Position numbers and translations under genes: made by a program
Notes under the pieces: model-generated
The model's database searches: none
What the model was told of the DNA's origin: nothing
The model's input: the letters and a program-made list of their open reading frames with translations, nothing else
NCBI RefSeq assembly: GCF_019222765.1
Contig: NZ_CP078145.1
Span: 5,146,001-5,210,000 of the forward strand
Direction: 5' to 3'
Source of the DNA: Nocardia iowensis
GTDB lineage: Bacteria > Actinomycetota > Actinomycetes > Mycobacteriales > Mycobacteriaceae
Length of the DNA: 64,000 nt
Shown: in pieces, positions 42,372-51,512 of the stretch
Position numbering within the stretch: position 1 is the stretch's first letter
How the letters are laid out: every line of letters starts with the position of its first letter

Positions 42372-43424
42372 ATGAGCGAGAGTGTGTCGATAGCAATGGA
42401 ATTCAGCCTGTTCTTCTTCTCCAGCGATGCGGAACGCGACGCCGCCGAACGCTATCGATTGCTGCTGGACAGCGCTCGATTCGCCGACGCCAACGGATTT
42501 ACCGCGATATGGCTGCCGGAACGGCACTTTCACCGGTTCGGCGGCCTGTACCCGAATCCCGCGATTCTCGGTGCGGCACTGGCCGCCTCGACCGCACGGC
42601 TGCGGATCAGGGCAGGCAGTGTCGTACTGCCGCTGCACCATCCGGTTCGGGTCGCGGAAGATTGGTCCGTCATCGACAATCTCTCCGGCGGGCGCGTGGA
42701 CGTCGCGTTCGCCACCGGATGGAATCCCGACGACTTCGTACTGGCCCCGGACAACTACGCCGGACGGGTGGAAACGACCCGCTCCGGCATGCAGATCGTG
42801 CAGCGCCTATGGCGTGGCGACCAGGTCCGCCTCGGCAACGGGACCGGCGAAGAGCGCACGATCGGCTTGTTCCCCGCACCGATACAGCCCACCTTGCCTA
42901 CCTGGCTGACCTGTAGCGGCGGTATCGAACGCTTCCAGATGGCGGGCGCGATGGGCGTGAATATCCTGACCGCCTTGCTGTTCCAAGGGACCGACGAGTT
43001 GGGTGAGAAGTTGACGGCCTACCGCAAAGCGCGGGCCGAACACGGGCACGACCCTGATGCGGGCACCGTCACCCTGATGCTGCACACCTTCCTCGGCACC
43101 GCCGAACAACACGTGCGCGATACGGTCGAAGGCCCTTTCACCAAGTACCTGGCGGACTCCATCGACCTGTGGCGGCGCGGGTCGGAAGACCTGGCGAACC
43201 TGACACCGCGGCATCGCTCGATGGTGCTCGCGTTCGCGTTCGAACGGTACTACCGATCCAACACGCTCTTCGGTACCCCGCGGACCGTCGCACCGATGGT
43301 CGACAGGCTCCGCGACGTCGGGGTCGACGAGATCGCCTGCTTGATCGACTTCGGCGTACCCGACCACGAGGTACTCGCGGGCCTCGAACCACTTGCGGCG
43401 CTGGCGAACCGCCAGGAGTTCTGA
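42372..43424 (+). CDS. Luciferase-like FMN monooxygenase (natural-product LLM type)
   Basis: A 350-residue TIM-barrel flavin monooxygenase with MEFSLFFFSS, WLPERHFHRFGGLYPNP, GSVVLPLHHPVRVAEDW, DLWRRGSEDL and a C-terminal helix pair. It resembles the MupA/BtrO group, which oxidises acyl groups bound to ACPs with reduced flavin. The ATG at 42372 lies 24 bases after the DinB gene; a second ATG (42396) begins the conserved strand. It is the last gene of the rightward operon and is followed by a strong hairpin. Confidence 0.85.
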   Translation: MSESVSIAMEFSLFFFSSDAERDAAERYRLLLDSARFADANGFTAIWLPERHFHRFGGLYPNPAILGAALAASTARLRIRAGSVVLPLHHPVRVAEDWSVIDNLSGGRVDVAFATGWNPDDFVLAPDNYAGRVETTRSGMQIVQRLWRGDQVRLGNGTGEERTIGLFPAPIQPTLPTWLTCSGGIERFQMAGAMGVNILTALLFQGTDELGEKLTAYRKARAEHGHDPDAGTVTLMLHTFLGTAEQHVRDTVEGPFTKYLADSIDLWRRGSEDLANLTPRHRSMVLAFAFERYYRSNTLFGTPRTVAPMVDRLRDVGVDEIACLIDFGVPDHEVLAGLEPLAALANRQEF

Positions 43425-43473
43425 GCGACCGCGGTTACCTGGGCAAGCTCGGCTTGCTCGCTCCGGCGCGGCG

Positions 43474-43518
43474 GATAACCCCCGCCCCGTTTCAACGACG
43501 CATGGGACGGGGGTTATC
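43474..43518. terminator. Bidirectional terminator hairpin
   Basis: GATAACCCCCGCCCC at 43474-43488 and GGGACGGGGGTTATC at 43504-43518 form a 15-base stem with one mismatch around a 15-base loop. It lies between the convergent LLM monooxygenase and CYP121-like genes and marks the right end of cluster B. Confidence 0.75.
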
Positions 43519-43530
43519 GAACGGCGGTGA

Positions 43531-44721
43531 CTACCACAAAACCGGCAGGCGCTCCGGGATTCGTTTCATGAAGCGGGTGCGCCAGACGAGTTGGTCGGTG
43601 GGCACGGCGAGGTCAAGACCGGGCATGCGGTCCAGTAGCACTTCCAGGCCGATCTGGGCGTGTCTGCGGCCAAGCGCGGTGGCCGGGCAGAAGTGCTGAC
43701 CACCGCCGAAGGACAGGTGCGCACTGCCGTTAGGGCGATTCAGATCGATCGTCTCGGGCGCGGGGAAGACAGCGGGATCGAAATTGGCGCCTTCCACCAG
43801 TACCAGCACCAGTTCGCCCTTACTGACCAGAACGTCACCGAGCTGGATGTCTTCGGTCGCCAACCGCGGCAGCCCATCACCGATGGACAGGTTGATGCGC
43901 AGCAACTCCTCTACTCCGGCGGGGACCAGCGCCGGGTTTGCCAGCAGCTGAGCCTTCAGTTCCGGATGCTGAATGAGCGACACCAGTGCCATGGTGAGGA
44001 AGCCGCCGGTGGAGATCACGCCGGCGCCGAACAAGGTGACCCCGACGGTAGCCAGCATCTGCTCCGAAACCTGCGAGTAATCCGGATCGTCCCGCAGTGC
44101 CGCGAGTTCGGCCATCAGGCCCGAGGTGGCCGGGTCATCGAGACGCTCGACCATGTACGCGATATCCCGATTCCAGTTGAGCTCGGCGGCCGCGATGGGC
44201 GCCGCGGAATTCATGAACGCGATGTGCAGACTGCGCATCAGCTTGGCCGCGTCCTGCTGCGGAATGCCGAGGATATGGCAGTGCAGTGCGGCCGCGAACG
44301 GGTCGGCGAAATCGTTGCGCAGATCGGCGGGCGCACCCTCGGCGACCAGAGCGTCGACCAACCTCGCGGCCGCGGTCCGCAGGAACTCCTCGAGCCCAGG
44401 CGATTTCGGATTCAAGGCCCTCATCACCGCCTTGCGCAAACCCGCACCGGTGATGTTGCCCATGTTGTTGACGACTTCCGGCGGGATAGTGAGGGCATAC
44501 TGGCGCGGCACCCCCGGGGCCGAGGTGTCCTTCAGCGAGAACCGGCGATCTTCCAACACTTGTTTGCACAGGGCGTAGGAGCTCACCAGCCAGGCCTCGT
44601 CACCGGCGATGGTGCGCACCTTGCGTACCGGCGTCGTTTCGCGAAGGACGTTGACCTCCTCGGGAATTCGGTCGCCGCGAGCGGAGAACGGGAAAGCGAG
44701 CATGGTGTCGACGGTCGTCAT
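43531..44721 (-). CDS. CYP121-like cytochrome P450 (cyclodipeptide oxidase)
   Basis: A 396-residue P450, the same length as CYP121 of M. tuberculosis and very similar along its whole length: [30 protein letters not shown] I helix (here [10 protein letters not shown]), EELLR, and heme-binding [12 protein letters not shown]121 couples the two tyrosines of cyclo(Tyr-Tyr) to mycocyclosin. Two active-site residues differ: Gln385 and Arg386 of CYP121 are Met and Lys here. The start overlaps the cyclodipeptide synthase stop (ATGA). The substrate is presumably the cyclodipeptide made by that neighbour; the exact reaction may differ. Confidence 0.9.
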   Translation of the reverse strand: MTTVDTMLAFPFSARGDRIPEEVNVLRETTPVRKVRTIAGDEAWLVSSYALCKQVLEDRRFSLKDTSAPGVPRQYALTIPPEVVNNMGNITGAGLRKAVMRALNPKSPGLEEFLRTAAARLVDALVAEGAPADLRNDFADPFAAALHCHILGIPQQDAAKLMRSLHIAFMNSAAPIAAAELNWNRDIAYMVERLDDPATSGLMAELAALRDDPDYSQVSEQMLATVGVTLFGAGVISTGGFLTMALVSLIQHPELKAQLLANPALVPAGVEELLRINLSIGDGLPRLATEDIQLGDVLVSKGELVLVLVEGANFDPAVFPAPETIDLNRPNGSAHLSFGGGQHFCPATALGRRHAQIGLEVLLDRMPGLDLAVPTDQLVWRTRFMKRIPERLPVLW

Positions 44722-45461
44722 GCGGTGGGTCCTTCGAGCGGAGTAACGATGGCGTGACCCTGGTTGCGGGATGCGCGGAGTCCGGATCCGCGCGCGTACA
44801 ACAGTTCCGCCATGGGCAGCAGCTGGTGATAGCAGTTCAGCGACGACGGCACCCCGAGGATTGCGGGCGTGTCCAGGAACAGTGGGGCCTCGGCGCGGAT
44901 GTAATCGAGGCACACCTCATGCTGACGGGGCGTAGGTGCACGTCCATCCAGAACTTTCGAGGACAGGAACCGCGTCACCAGTTCATGACACACCGCGCGG
45001 AATTCCGCATCGTCGGCCGATCGCCTGATGAGATCCGCGTGCAGGTCCCGGTACGCCTCGTTGGACCGGAATTCCGACATCGCCGTGCCGAACAACCGCC
45101 GCCCCGCCGGGTCCACATCGCCCACGGCCGCAATGATTTTGGCGCGCACCCCACGAATGTTCTTGTCTGCCTTGCGACGAGCGCCGAGCGCGGAATATCC
45201 CAGGGCCTCGAACATCTCGGCCACGTACACATCGGTGTAGACGATGTCGACTCGGTCGAAGTGCGCCAGTCCCCACCGGGCGAGATCCCGGATTCGCTGA
45301 CCGGAGAAGTAGCTGTTTCCTGGTGACACACCGATGACGGCGTGATCACCATCGTGCTGGACCACCTGGCAGTGCCGGGTAAAGGGCCGAACCAGAAAGC
45401 CCTGTTGGACAATGGGTTTCAGTGCTTCTAACGCAGATCTGGAGAGCGTTGCCGACGTCAC
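44718..45461 (-). CDS. tRNA-dependent cyclodipeptide synthase, Rv2275-like (NYH subfamily)
   Basis: A 247-residue cyclodipeptide synthase. [10 protein letters not shown] supplies the catalytic Ser46 and Asn49 (AlbC Ser37, Asn40); [10 protein letters not shown] near the C-terminus supplies Tyr211-His212, so it belongs to the NYH subfamily. Such enzymes make diketopiperazines from two aminoacyl-tRNAs. With a CYP121 neighbour, cyclo(Tyr-Tyr) is the likely product. GTG start at 45461. It is shorter than Rv2275 because the latter has an N-terminal extension. It forms a two-gene operon with the P450. Confidence 0.92.
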   Translation of the reverse strand: MTSATLSRSALEALKPIVQQGFLVRPFTRHCQVVQHDGDHAVIGVSPGNSYFSGQRIRDLARWGLAHFDRVDIVYTDVYVAEMFEALGYSALGARRKADKNIRGVRAKIIAAVGDVDPAGRRLFGTAMSEFRSNEAYRDLHADLIRRSADDAEFRAVCHELVTRFLSSKVLDGRAPTPRQHEVCLDYIRAEAPLFLDTPAILGVPSSLNCYHQLLPMAELLYARGSGLRASRNQGHAIVTPLEGPTA

Positions 45462-45775
45462 GATTGCGCGCCTTTCGCTGAAGGGTGATCTACCGAATTA
45501 CCCGCTCATTCCCGCTCTGCCGAGGCAGTGGTGCACGCCGTTGTCCCCGAGCCCCTGCGTCGCTCGCGAGTCCTTTGATCCTCACGGTGCGCACCTGGCC
45601 GCGGCAACGGCGAGAGATCCAACGCCCACACCGCATCAGCGGACGAAATTCTCGTGATCGCACAGTTCCGGACTCGACCGCCGTCGCCCCTACTGGCCAC
45701 CGACGAGGATCGGTCGAGCCACCGTGTACACGATGGCTCGACCGAATCCGGACGTCGTGGCGGACCCGGGATGAC
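45462..45775. other. Intergenic region upstream of the cyclodipeptide synthase
   Basis: This 314-base gap between the leftward synthase start and the leftward protease stop holds the promoter of the synthase operon and, at 45710-45745, a terminator hairpin. No gene is supported; open frames here are arginine/proline-rich. Confidence 0.5.
45710..45745 (-). terminator. Terminator hairpin after the sedolisin gene
   Basis: TCGGTCGAGCCA (45710-45721) and TGGCTCGACCGA (45734-45745) form a perfect 12-base stem with a 12-base loop, 31 bases past the leftward protease stop. Confidence 0.75.
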
Positions 45776-46954
45776 TCAGAAGGCGCCGGTTCCGTTGGGG
45801 GTGCCCAAGCCGGTCGGCCCGTCCCAGCCCGCACCGGAGGTGCACCACACGGCGGTGGTGCAATTTCCATTGGTGCCGGAGGTGACGTCGTAGAGGTTGG
45901 CGGCGTGCGCCCAGGTGTAGGACGCGGGAACGCCCGCGGTGTTTCCCGACAGCGCGTAGACGGCGGCGATGATCGGCGCAGACGCACTCGTACCGCCGAA
46001 GACCATCCATCCGGCCGAGCCTTGGCTGGGCGTCGAATCATACACGGCGACACCGGTATTCGGGTCGGCGACGGCGGACACATCCGCGTTCGCCTTGCCG
46101 CTGCACCGGGTGGCGGCGGTCTGCCAGGCGGGCTTGGCATTGATCGTGGAGCACCCGCTCCCCGCACTGGACCATGCCGATTCGCTCCAGCCTCTGGCAC
46201 TCGCGTTCTTGACCAGGCTGGTTCCGCCGACGGCCGTCACCGTGCCGAAGGAAGCCGGGGATTCGACGCCGTAGCCGCTGTCGCCGGTCGACGCCGTTAT
46301 CGCGATGCCGGGGTGGTTGTAGGCCGGCTTCGCCGCGGAATCGTTGCCGCCGTAGGAGTTGCTGATGGCAACGACTCCGGGCACCGAAGCGGCGTAGTTG
46401 ACCGCGGTCCCCAGATCGGCGAAGGATGCGGACTTGGCCTCTACCAGCAGGATCTTGCAGTCCGGGCAGGTGGCCGAGACCATGTCCAGGTCGAGGCTGA
46501 TTTCCTGAGCCCAGCCCGCGTCGACCTGCGGCAGCGCGGTGCTGCTTCCGGTTTGCCCGACCTTGGTGAAGCATCCGCTCGCGGTGGTGCACGGTGCCAA
46601 CCCGAATTGCGAGCGATAAGTGGCGAGATCGGCCGCGGCCGTCGGGTCGTCGTAGGCATCGACGACTGCCACAGTGCGACCGTTGCCGCTCGCGGACGCG
46701 AGGTTGTACGCACCGTGGATGTCACTCGGGCCGAACCCAGCGGGACCAGCCGTGAGCTGCGGTGTGATCCCACCGTCGTCGACCCGGACCAATGCGTGGC
46801 AACGAGCGAAGTGGGCGGGAACTTCGGTGCAGACCCGTGCGGCTTTATGCCGGGGAACGCCGGGCGGTGGATCGGCCTGTGCCACTCCCGCTGTCGATCC
46901 GGCGATTCCGATTATCGCTATAGCGACGAGGGCCGGTCGAGTCAACCATTTCAT
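45776..46954 (-). CDS. Secreted sedolisin-type serine protease (peptidase S53-like)
   Basis: A 392-residue exported protease. A Sec signal peptide (LVAIAIIGIAG...AQA) covers residues 1-27. Catalytic residues of the S53 family are visible: Glu151 and Asp155 in WAQEISLDLD, an oxyanion Asp in STGDSGYG, and the serine in GGTSASAP. Actinomycete proteins of this single-domain kind are common and often lack a long prodomain. ATG 46954 has AGGAG upstream. It is not linked to the clusters; it is probably extracellular protein degradation. Confidence 0.85.
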   Translation of the reverse strand: MKWLTRPALVAIAIIGIAGSTAGVAQADPPPGVPRHKAARVCTEVPAHFARCHALVRVDDGGITPQLTAGPAGFGPSDIHGAYNLASASGNGRTVAVVDAYDDPTAAADLATYRSQFGLAPCTTASGCFTKVGQTGSSTALPQVDAGWAQEISLDLDMVSATCPDCKILLVEAKSASFADLGTAVNYAASVPGVVAISNSYGGNDSAAKPAYNHPGIAITASTGDSGYGVESPASFGTVTAVGGTSLVKNASARGWSESAWSSAGSGCSTINAKPAWQTAATRCSGKANADVSAVADPNTGVAVYDSTPSQGSAGWMVFGGTSASAPIIAAVYALSGNTAGVPASYTWAHAANLYDVTSGTNGNCTTAVWCTSGAGWDGPTGLGTPNGTGAF

Positions 46955-47292
46955 GCGAACTCCTAAGACTATCCACGAGCGCGGGAGCAAGACCGCCCCG
47001 GATGGGGCTTGGGAACAAGGTTCACGACGGGCCATTTCGTTGGCGTTAACCGCAGAATAACTCGAAATGTATTGCCGGACCGAACATTTCTCTACCACGG
47101 AATAATCGAATATTCCTCTAGCCGCTCTAGTGGATTACCCGCGCCGCGATCGGCCCGAGCACGACGCCGCTGACCGCCCCCGAACAATACGGTGCCGTGC
47201 GGAGGTCGCTCGAATCAGAAAAATGGGTAGCAGCAGAATCACCCGGCGGACGACAGACTCGCCCGCCGGTCCCTTGCGTCACAAACTGTGGA
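46955..47292. other. Non-coding region upstream of the protease gene
   Basis: This 338-base gap between two leftward genes has an AT-rich stretch around 47040-47125 that is a likely promoter zone for the protease. No gene, RNA or clear repeat was recognised. Confidence 0.4.
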
Positions 47293-47940
47293 TCAAGCGT
47301 GTCCGCCGCCCAGCCCCGGCTTGTGCAGTCTTGGCTGTGTTCCGACGGTGGGCCGGTCGGTGGTACTCACCGGTCCCGGCGCCTCGACTACGGCACCTCG
47401 GGTATCCGTCCGTACGGCGTCCCTGGCATCGACCTCGCGTCGCGCGAAGGCGATATCGCGGGCGCTACGCACTGACAACCGGCCCAGTGAGGTCGCGGCG
47501 AAGAACAGGATCAGCGCGCCGAGACCGTAGAAGAAGGTCAGTTGTAGGACGGCGCGTTTCAGGTCGGACGTCGCGACCGGGTCGCCGAGCGCGCCGATGT
47601 TCAGCAGATCCGCCAGGAACGGCCCGACGATGAACCACAAGCCCGCCGCCGCTGCCAGCCAACCACCGAAGCCGGCTACCAGGCGATTGCGACTCGCCAA
47701 CATCAGCAACCCGCCGATGATCGCGGTGACGCCAGGGAGCACTTCGAGCCATCCTCGCGCCGATGTCCACACCCATGACTCATCCGGCGTGAACGCGAAA
47801 TTGAAGTACGGCCCGAGGAACGGAATCAGTGCACCCCAGATCCCCAGCAATAGCACCGCGAGCCCGCCGAGGGCTCCCCGGCTACGCGGAATTCTGAGCG
47901 CCGGGCCGCGGTCCGCGGAAACGTTCTGGTCGGCGTTCAT
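47293..47940 (-). CDS. SPW-repeat-like integral membrane protein
   Basis: A 215-residue membrane protein with about four hydrophobic segments (LGGLAVLLLGIWGALIPFLG, VLPGVTAIIGGLLML, GGWLAAAAGLWFIVGPFLA and LTFFYGLGALILFFAA) and a charged, probably cytoplasmic tail. The Trp/Gly-rich hairpins resemble SPW-repeat proteins. I prefer ATG 47940, with GGAGG six bases upstream, over the ATG at 47952. Function unknown; no link to neighbours is evident. Confidence 0.65.
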   Translation of the reverse strand: MNADQNVSADRGPALRIPRSRGALGGLAVLLLGIWGALIPFLGPYFNFAFTPDESWVWTSARGWLEVLPGVTAIIGGLLMLASRNRLVAGFGGWLAAAAGLWFIVGPFLADLLNIGALGDPVATSDLKRAVLQLTFFYGLGALILFFAATSLGRLSVRSARDIAFARREVDARDAVRTDTRGAVVEAPGPVSTTDRPTVGTQPRLHKPGLGGGHA

Positions 47941-48020
47941 CAGAGCCTCCATTCGTCGAAGTAGCTGCTCTTACCGCCTACCCTCGGTGCGCAGACATAT
48001 GCGCAAGCTGCATAAACGAG

Positions 48021-48785
48021 TCAGCGGGGCGGATGCCATTCGATGCGGCCGCCCTGGAAGTCCTGGGCTCGGCCGTCGTTGTAGTCGTACTCGTCGCTGA
48101 TCGGGTAGCCGTAGCGGCCGTTCTCCCAGTTCTGGCTCGCCCAGATATCTCTGATCGCCCCGACTACCACGCGGGCGCCGGTGTCGGACGACCAGTAGAT
48201 CGAGCCGCCCTCGAAATGCTGCCCTGCCCCGTCGTTCTTGGCGCGGAACTCGTCGATGACCGGGAAGCCGAGTCGGCCGTCCTCCCAGGACAACGTGGCC
48301 CACTTGTCGCGGATCGCTCCCCAGGTGTTGTGTGCCCCGGTCGCACGCGACCAGTGAACCGTGCCGCCCTCGAAGTGGTTGAAACGTCCCGGCTTACGGG
48401 TCGGGAGCTCTCTGCTGGTGGGATAGCGCAACGCGCCGTTCTCCCAGCCGAGTTCGCCCCATTTGGCGCGGATCGCACCGCCGATCTGATTGGCATGACC
48501 GTCGGATACCAGCGGATGCCAATAGATCGAGCTGTCCTTCTCGAACGCTTGCCAGCGGCCGCCGCGGGCGGCGTCGGACTCCGGGTTCACCGCGTTGCCG
48601 AAGAAGACGAAACCACCGGCCTCGTCGTATTCGACCCGTATCGCTCCGTAAATCGGGTACGGCTGCGCGGCGGCTTCGGTGGGAGTCAGGGTTAGGGTGG
48701 TGAGCATCGCGAGAACGGTGGCGGCCCGGACCACTCCGGCAGATCGACGTCGCCCGTGCTTCTGATTTCGCGGACCAGGTGACAT
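48021..48785 (-). CDS. Secreted LGFP-repeat protein
   Basis: A 254-residue exported protein with a signal peptide (VVRAATVLAMLTTLTLTPTEAAA) and about four LGFP repeats, each reading GAIRxKWxxLxWENGxLGYP-like followed by an FEGGxIYW strand. LGFP repeats are found in cell-wall-associated proteins of mycolate-forming actinomycetes and are thought to anchor proteins to the wall. AAGGAGGTGCC lies just before ATG 48785. No catalytic domain is present, so it is probably a structural or adhesive wall protein. Confidence 0.88.
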   Translation of the reverse strand: MSPGPRNQKHGRRRSAGVVRAATVLAMLTTLTLTPTEAAAQPYPIYGAIRVEYDEAGGFVFFGNAVNPESDAARGGRWQAFEKDSSIYWHPLVSDGHANQIGGAIRAKWGELGWENGALRYPTSRELPTRKPGRFNHFEGGTVHWSRATGAHNTWGAIRDKWATLSWEDGRLGFPVIDEFRAKNDGAGQHFEGGSIYWSSDTGARVVVGAIRDIWASQNWENGRYGYPISDEYDYNDGRAQDFQGGRIEWHPPR

Positions 48786-48942
48786 GGCACCTCCTTGCGC
48801 CCCATATATGGGAGCCATTTTACTTGCGCCCGAGCGCCTTCGACAGTGTTGAACCCCGCTACGACAGCCGGTTCCGGGGGGCGAAGGCACCGGCCCGCCG
48901 CGATCCACAGCATGATGGTGGAATGTTTGAACGGGTGAGCAC

Positions 48943-49638
48943 ATGCGCGCATTGCTGATATTGATCGTCGTGCTGGCGATCGCGCTGATCGTCGGCGACC
49001 GGGTCGCAGTCGTGATGGCGCAGAACGAGATCGGCCGCAAGATCGCGGCCGAATACCAGCTCGCGCACCGACCGAGCGTCGACATCAACGGCTTCCCGTT
49101 CCTGACCCAGGCCGTCGACGGCAAATATCACGACATCGACATCCAGGTCGGCGACTGGAGCGGTCAGAACATCACCGTCCACAACCTCGATGTCACGCTC
49201 ACCGACGTATCCGCGCCGCTGACCGATCTACTCAACAACCGCACATCGAACCTTGTCGCGACCACGGCGGCAGCGAGGGCCGTGGTTCCCTACGACACCG
49301 TGCAGGGCTTCGCCCCCTCGGGAGTGGAGTCGATCTCCTACAGCCCCGACGGGATGCGCGTCACCGGGACATTCACGGTGGAAGGTATCCCGATGCCCGC
49401 GACGGTCGTCGTCACCGTCGCCCCCACCGAGGAAGGCATCGAGGTCACTCCGGTCTCGGTCCAGTCCACAGTCGGCGGACCAACGATTCCCCTGTCAATG
49501 CTGCGCCGAACACTCACCTTCATCGTGCCCCTCCAGCGCCTTCCACTCGGCGCACAACTGACAGCCATCCAGCCCAGCCCCGACGGCCTCCATGTCACCG
49601 CCGTGGCCCACGACGTGCACTTCTCCAACCTGCCGTGA
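48943..49638 (+). CDS. LmeA-like phospholipid-binding protein (DUF2993)
   Basis: A 231-residue envelope protein with an uncleaved N-terminal anchor or signal (LLILIVVLAIALIVGDRVAVV) and the DUF2993 beta-rich fold: RPSVDINGFPFLTQAVDGKY is its hallmark. LmeA of mycobacteria acts in the periplasm in lipomannan elongation and binds phospholipids. It diverges from the LGFP gene over a 157-base promoter region. This protein supports a lipoglycan-bearing, Nocardia-like envelope. Confidence 0.85.
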   Translation: MRALLILIVVLAIALIVGDRVAVVMAQNEIGRKIAAEYQLAHRPSVDINGFPFLTQAVDGKYHDIDIQVGDWSGQNITVHNLDVTLTDVSAPLTDLLNNRTSNLVATTAAARAVVPYDTVQGFAPSGVESISYSPDGMRVTGTFTVEGIPMPATVVVTVAPTEEGIEVTPVSVQSTVGGPTIPLSMLRRTLTFIVPLQRLPLGAQLTAIQPSPDGLHVTAVAHDVHFSNLP

Positions 49639-49718
49639 GCACCGACCCGGCCCCCGCGACCTTCGGCCAGCGCCGCTTGCGGCATCCCCGTTGCTGAGGT
49701 GACCTGAGCGCTGCTACT

Positions 49719-50195
49719 TCAGGACCGAGAATCGCCACCACCATCACCGCTGAAGTCGTATTCGTCGACGTCGAGTTCGGTTCGAGTCGACGACAGGAAC
49801 TCGAGCACCGGCATCGATAGGTGCCAGCCCAGCGGGCGAGGCCATTGCTGCGCCTGCTCCCATGAAGTCCCGCCAGGCGCCGCCTCGATCCCGTCGGGAT
49901 CATGGAAATACCGCACGACCCGCAGCACCGAGCTCACAACGTCCTGCGCGCAGAGCGAGACCAACTTGGAGCGGATGGGATCCAGCCGCTCTACCAGACC
50001 GTGAATCTGCGCATCAACGCTCTCATCGCTACGCCGGACGATCTCCCACGCATGGCACCGCGGAATGACATGTTCGGGTGACCGACTCCCCATCACAAGC
50101 ACCCGGTCCGGCTCCATCCCGAGCCGCACCGTGATCTCCGCAGCCGACAGCGTGTCACTCGTGAGCGCGTAATAGCAGTACTGACGCGTTTTCAC
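49719..50195 (-). CDS. DUF4279-like protein
   Basis: A 158-residue soluble protein resembling DUF4279 members: an early YYALTSDTLSAAEITVRLGMEPD segment, then HAWEIV and SWEQAQQW stretches. Function unknown; such proteins are often immunity-like or standalone. GTG at 50195 begins the conserved strand; an in-frame GTG lies at 50201. It diverges from the first flavin monooxygenase. No signal or membrane segment is present. Confidence 0.6.
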   Translation of the reverse strand: MKTRQYCYYALTSDTLSAAEITVRLGMEPDRVLVMGSRSPEHVIPRCHAWEIVRRSDESVDAQIHGLVERLDPIRSKLVSLCAQDVVSSVLRVVRYFHDPDGIEAAPGGTSWEQAQQWPRPLGWHLSMPVLEFLSSTRTELDVDEYDFSGDGGGDSRS

Positions 50196-50351
50196 GAGCA
50201 CGATCCCACCACGCCGTGCACACGTGCCAGCGATCCGGGTCCTTCGCCGAATGCGGCATGGGCGCAGGACGGTGCAAGGCGGGTGCAAGGGCGGCGACAG
50301 CGTCGCCCGGCATCGTCGTTGCTATCGCACCTGCCTGGAGAAGGAGCTTTC

Positions 50352-51485
50352 ATGCGTACTCCCGTCACGATCATCGGCGCCGGACTCGGCGGCCTCACCC
50401 TGGCTCGTGTCCTGCACGTGCACGGCATCCCGGTCATCGTCTACGAGGCCGAGGCCTCGCCCACGGCACGCGCTCAGGGTGGAATGCTCGACATCCACGA
50501 TTACAACGGCCAGCTCGCCATCGAGGCGGCGGGGCTTATGGACGAGTTCCGCAGCTTAGCTTTGGCAGGCCGCCAGGCGACGCGGATCCTCGCCCCGGAT
50601 GGGACCGTGCTGTTCGACAAGACCGACGACGGCACCGGTGGGCGGCCCGAAGTGCAACGCGGCGAGTTGCGCCGGATGCTGCTCGACTCGCTCCCAATCG
50701 GCACCGTCCACTGGGGTCACAAGGTCAGTGCCGTCCGCGCTCTCGGCGAAGGTCGCCATGAGGTGACCTTCACCGATGGCTCCACCACCGTTACGAACCT
50801 GCTGGTGGGCGCCGATGGCGCTTGGTCCCGAATCCGGCCGCTGCTGTCCGACGCGAAGCCTGAGTACACCGGCGAGTCGTTCATCGAGACCTACCTCTAC
50901 GACGCGGACAAGAGCCACCCCGCCGCCGCGCAGGCTGTCGGCGGCGGGTCGTTGATCGCGACCGCGCGGGACAGGTCGATCAACGCCCAGCGCGAGCGCG
51001 GTGCGACCTTGCACACCTACGCGATCCTCGCCAAGCCGCAGGACTGGTTCGCCGCCATCGACTTCGCCGACCCCGATACGGCCACGGCCCGGATCGCGGG
51101 CGAATTCGACGGCTGGGCACCAGAACTCACCGCGCTGATCACCGACAGCGACACCGCGCCCGTCCTGCGCCCCATCTGCACACTGCCGATCGGGCACCGG
51201 TGGGACCGGCTGCCCGGGGCCACCCTGATCGGCGACGCCGCCCACCTCGCGCCCCCGGACGGCGAAGGCGCCAACAACGCGATGCTCGACGGTGCCGAGC
51301 TCGGCACCGCCCTCGCCGCGCACCCCGATGACGTCGAAGCCGCCCTCACCGAGTTCGAACAGGCGATGTTCAACCGCAGCGCCACGCCCACCGACGGCGC
51401 CGAATTCTTCGAGCACCTCTTCGGCGACAACCCACCCCAGCACCTGATCGACCTGTTCATCGAGGCCGAGCCACAGAACCCATAA
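50352..51485 (+). CDS. TetX-like FAD-dependent monooxygenase, copy 1
   Basis: A 377-residue class A flavoprotein hydroxylase: FAD-binding GAGLGGLTLARVL at the N-terminus, a DG-like segment GADGAWSRIRPLL, and GDAAHLAPPDGEGAN, the second FAD motif. It is of the tetracycline-destroying TetX size and type; the substrate may be an antibiotic or an aromatic compound. AAGGAGCTTTC precedes the ATG. It is closely related over its length to the copy at 53352-54437, with two genes between them. Confidence 0.87.
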   Translation: MRTPVTIIGAGLGGLTLARVLHVHGIPVIVYEAEASPTARAQGGMLDIHDYNGQLAIEAAGLMDEFRSLALAGRQATRILAPDGTVLFDKTDDGTGGRPEVQRGELRRMLLDSLPIGTVHWGHKVSAVRALGEGRHEVTFTDGSTTVTNLLVGADGAWSRIRPLLSDAKPEYTGESFIETYLYDADKSHPAAAQAVGGGSLIATARDRSINAQRERGATLHTYAILAKPQDWFAAIDFADPDTATARIAGEFDGWAPELTALITDSDTAPVLRPICTLPIGHRWDRLPGATLIGDAAHLAPPDGEGANNAMLDGAELGTALAAHPDDVEAALTEFEQAMFNRSATPTDGAEFFEHLFGDNPPQHLIDLFIEAEPQNP

Positions 51486-51512
51486 TGAACTGCTGCGCCT
51501 AGCGTGGCGTTC

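Noticed and set aside
1..43424. Calling regions A and B one single cluster
   Set aside because: They meet at convergent ends with a terminator (24706-24729) and each has its own carrier proteins; a functional link is possible but not shown.
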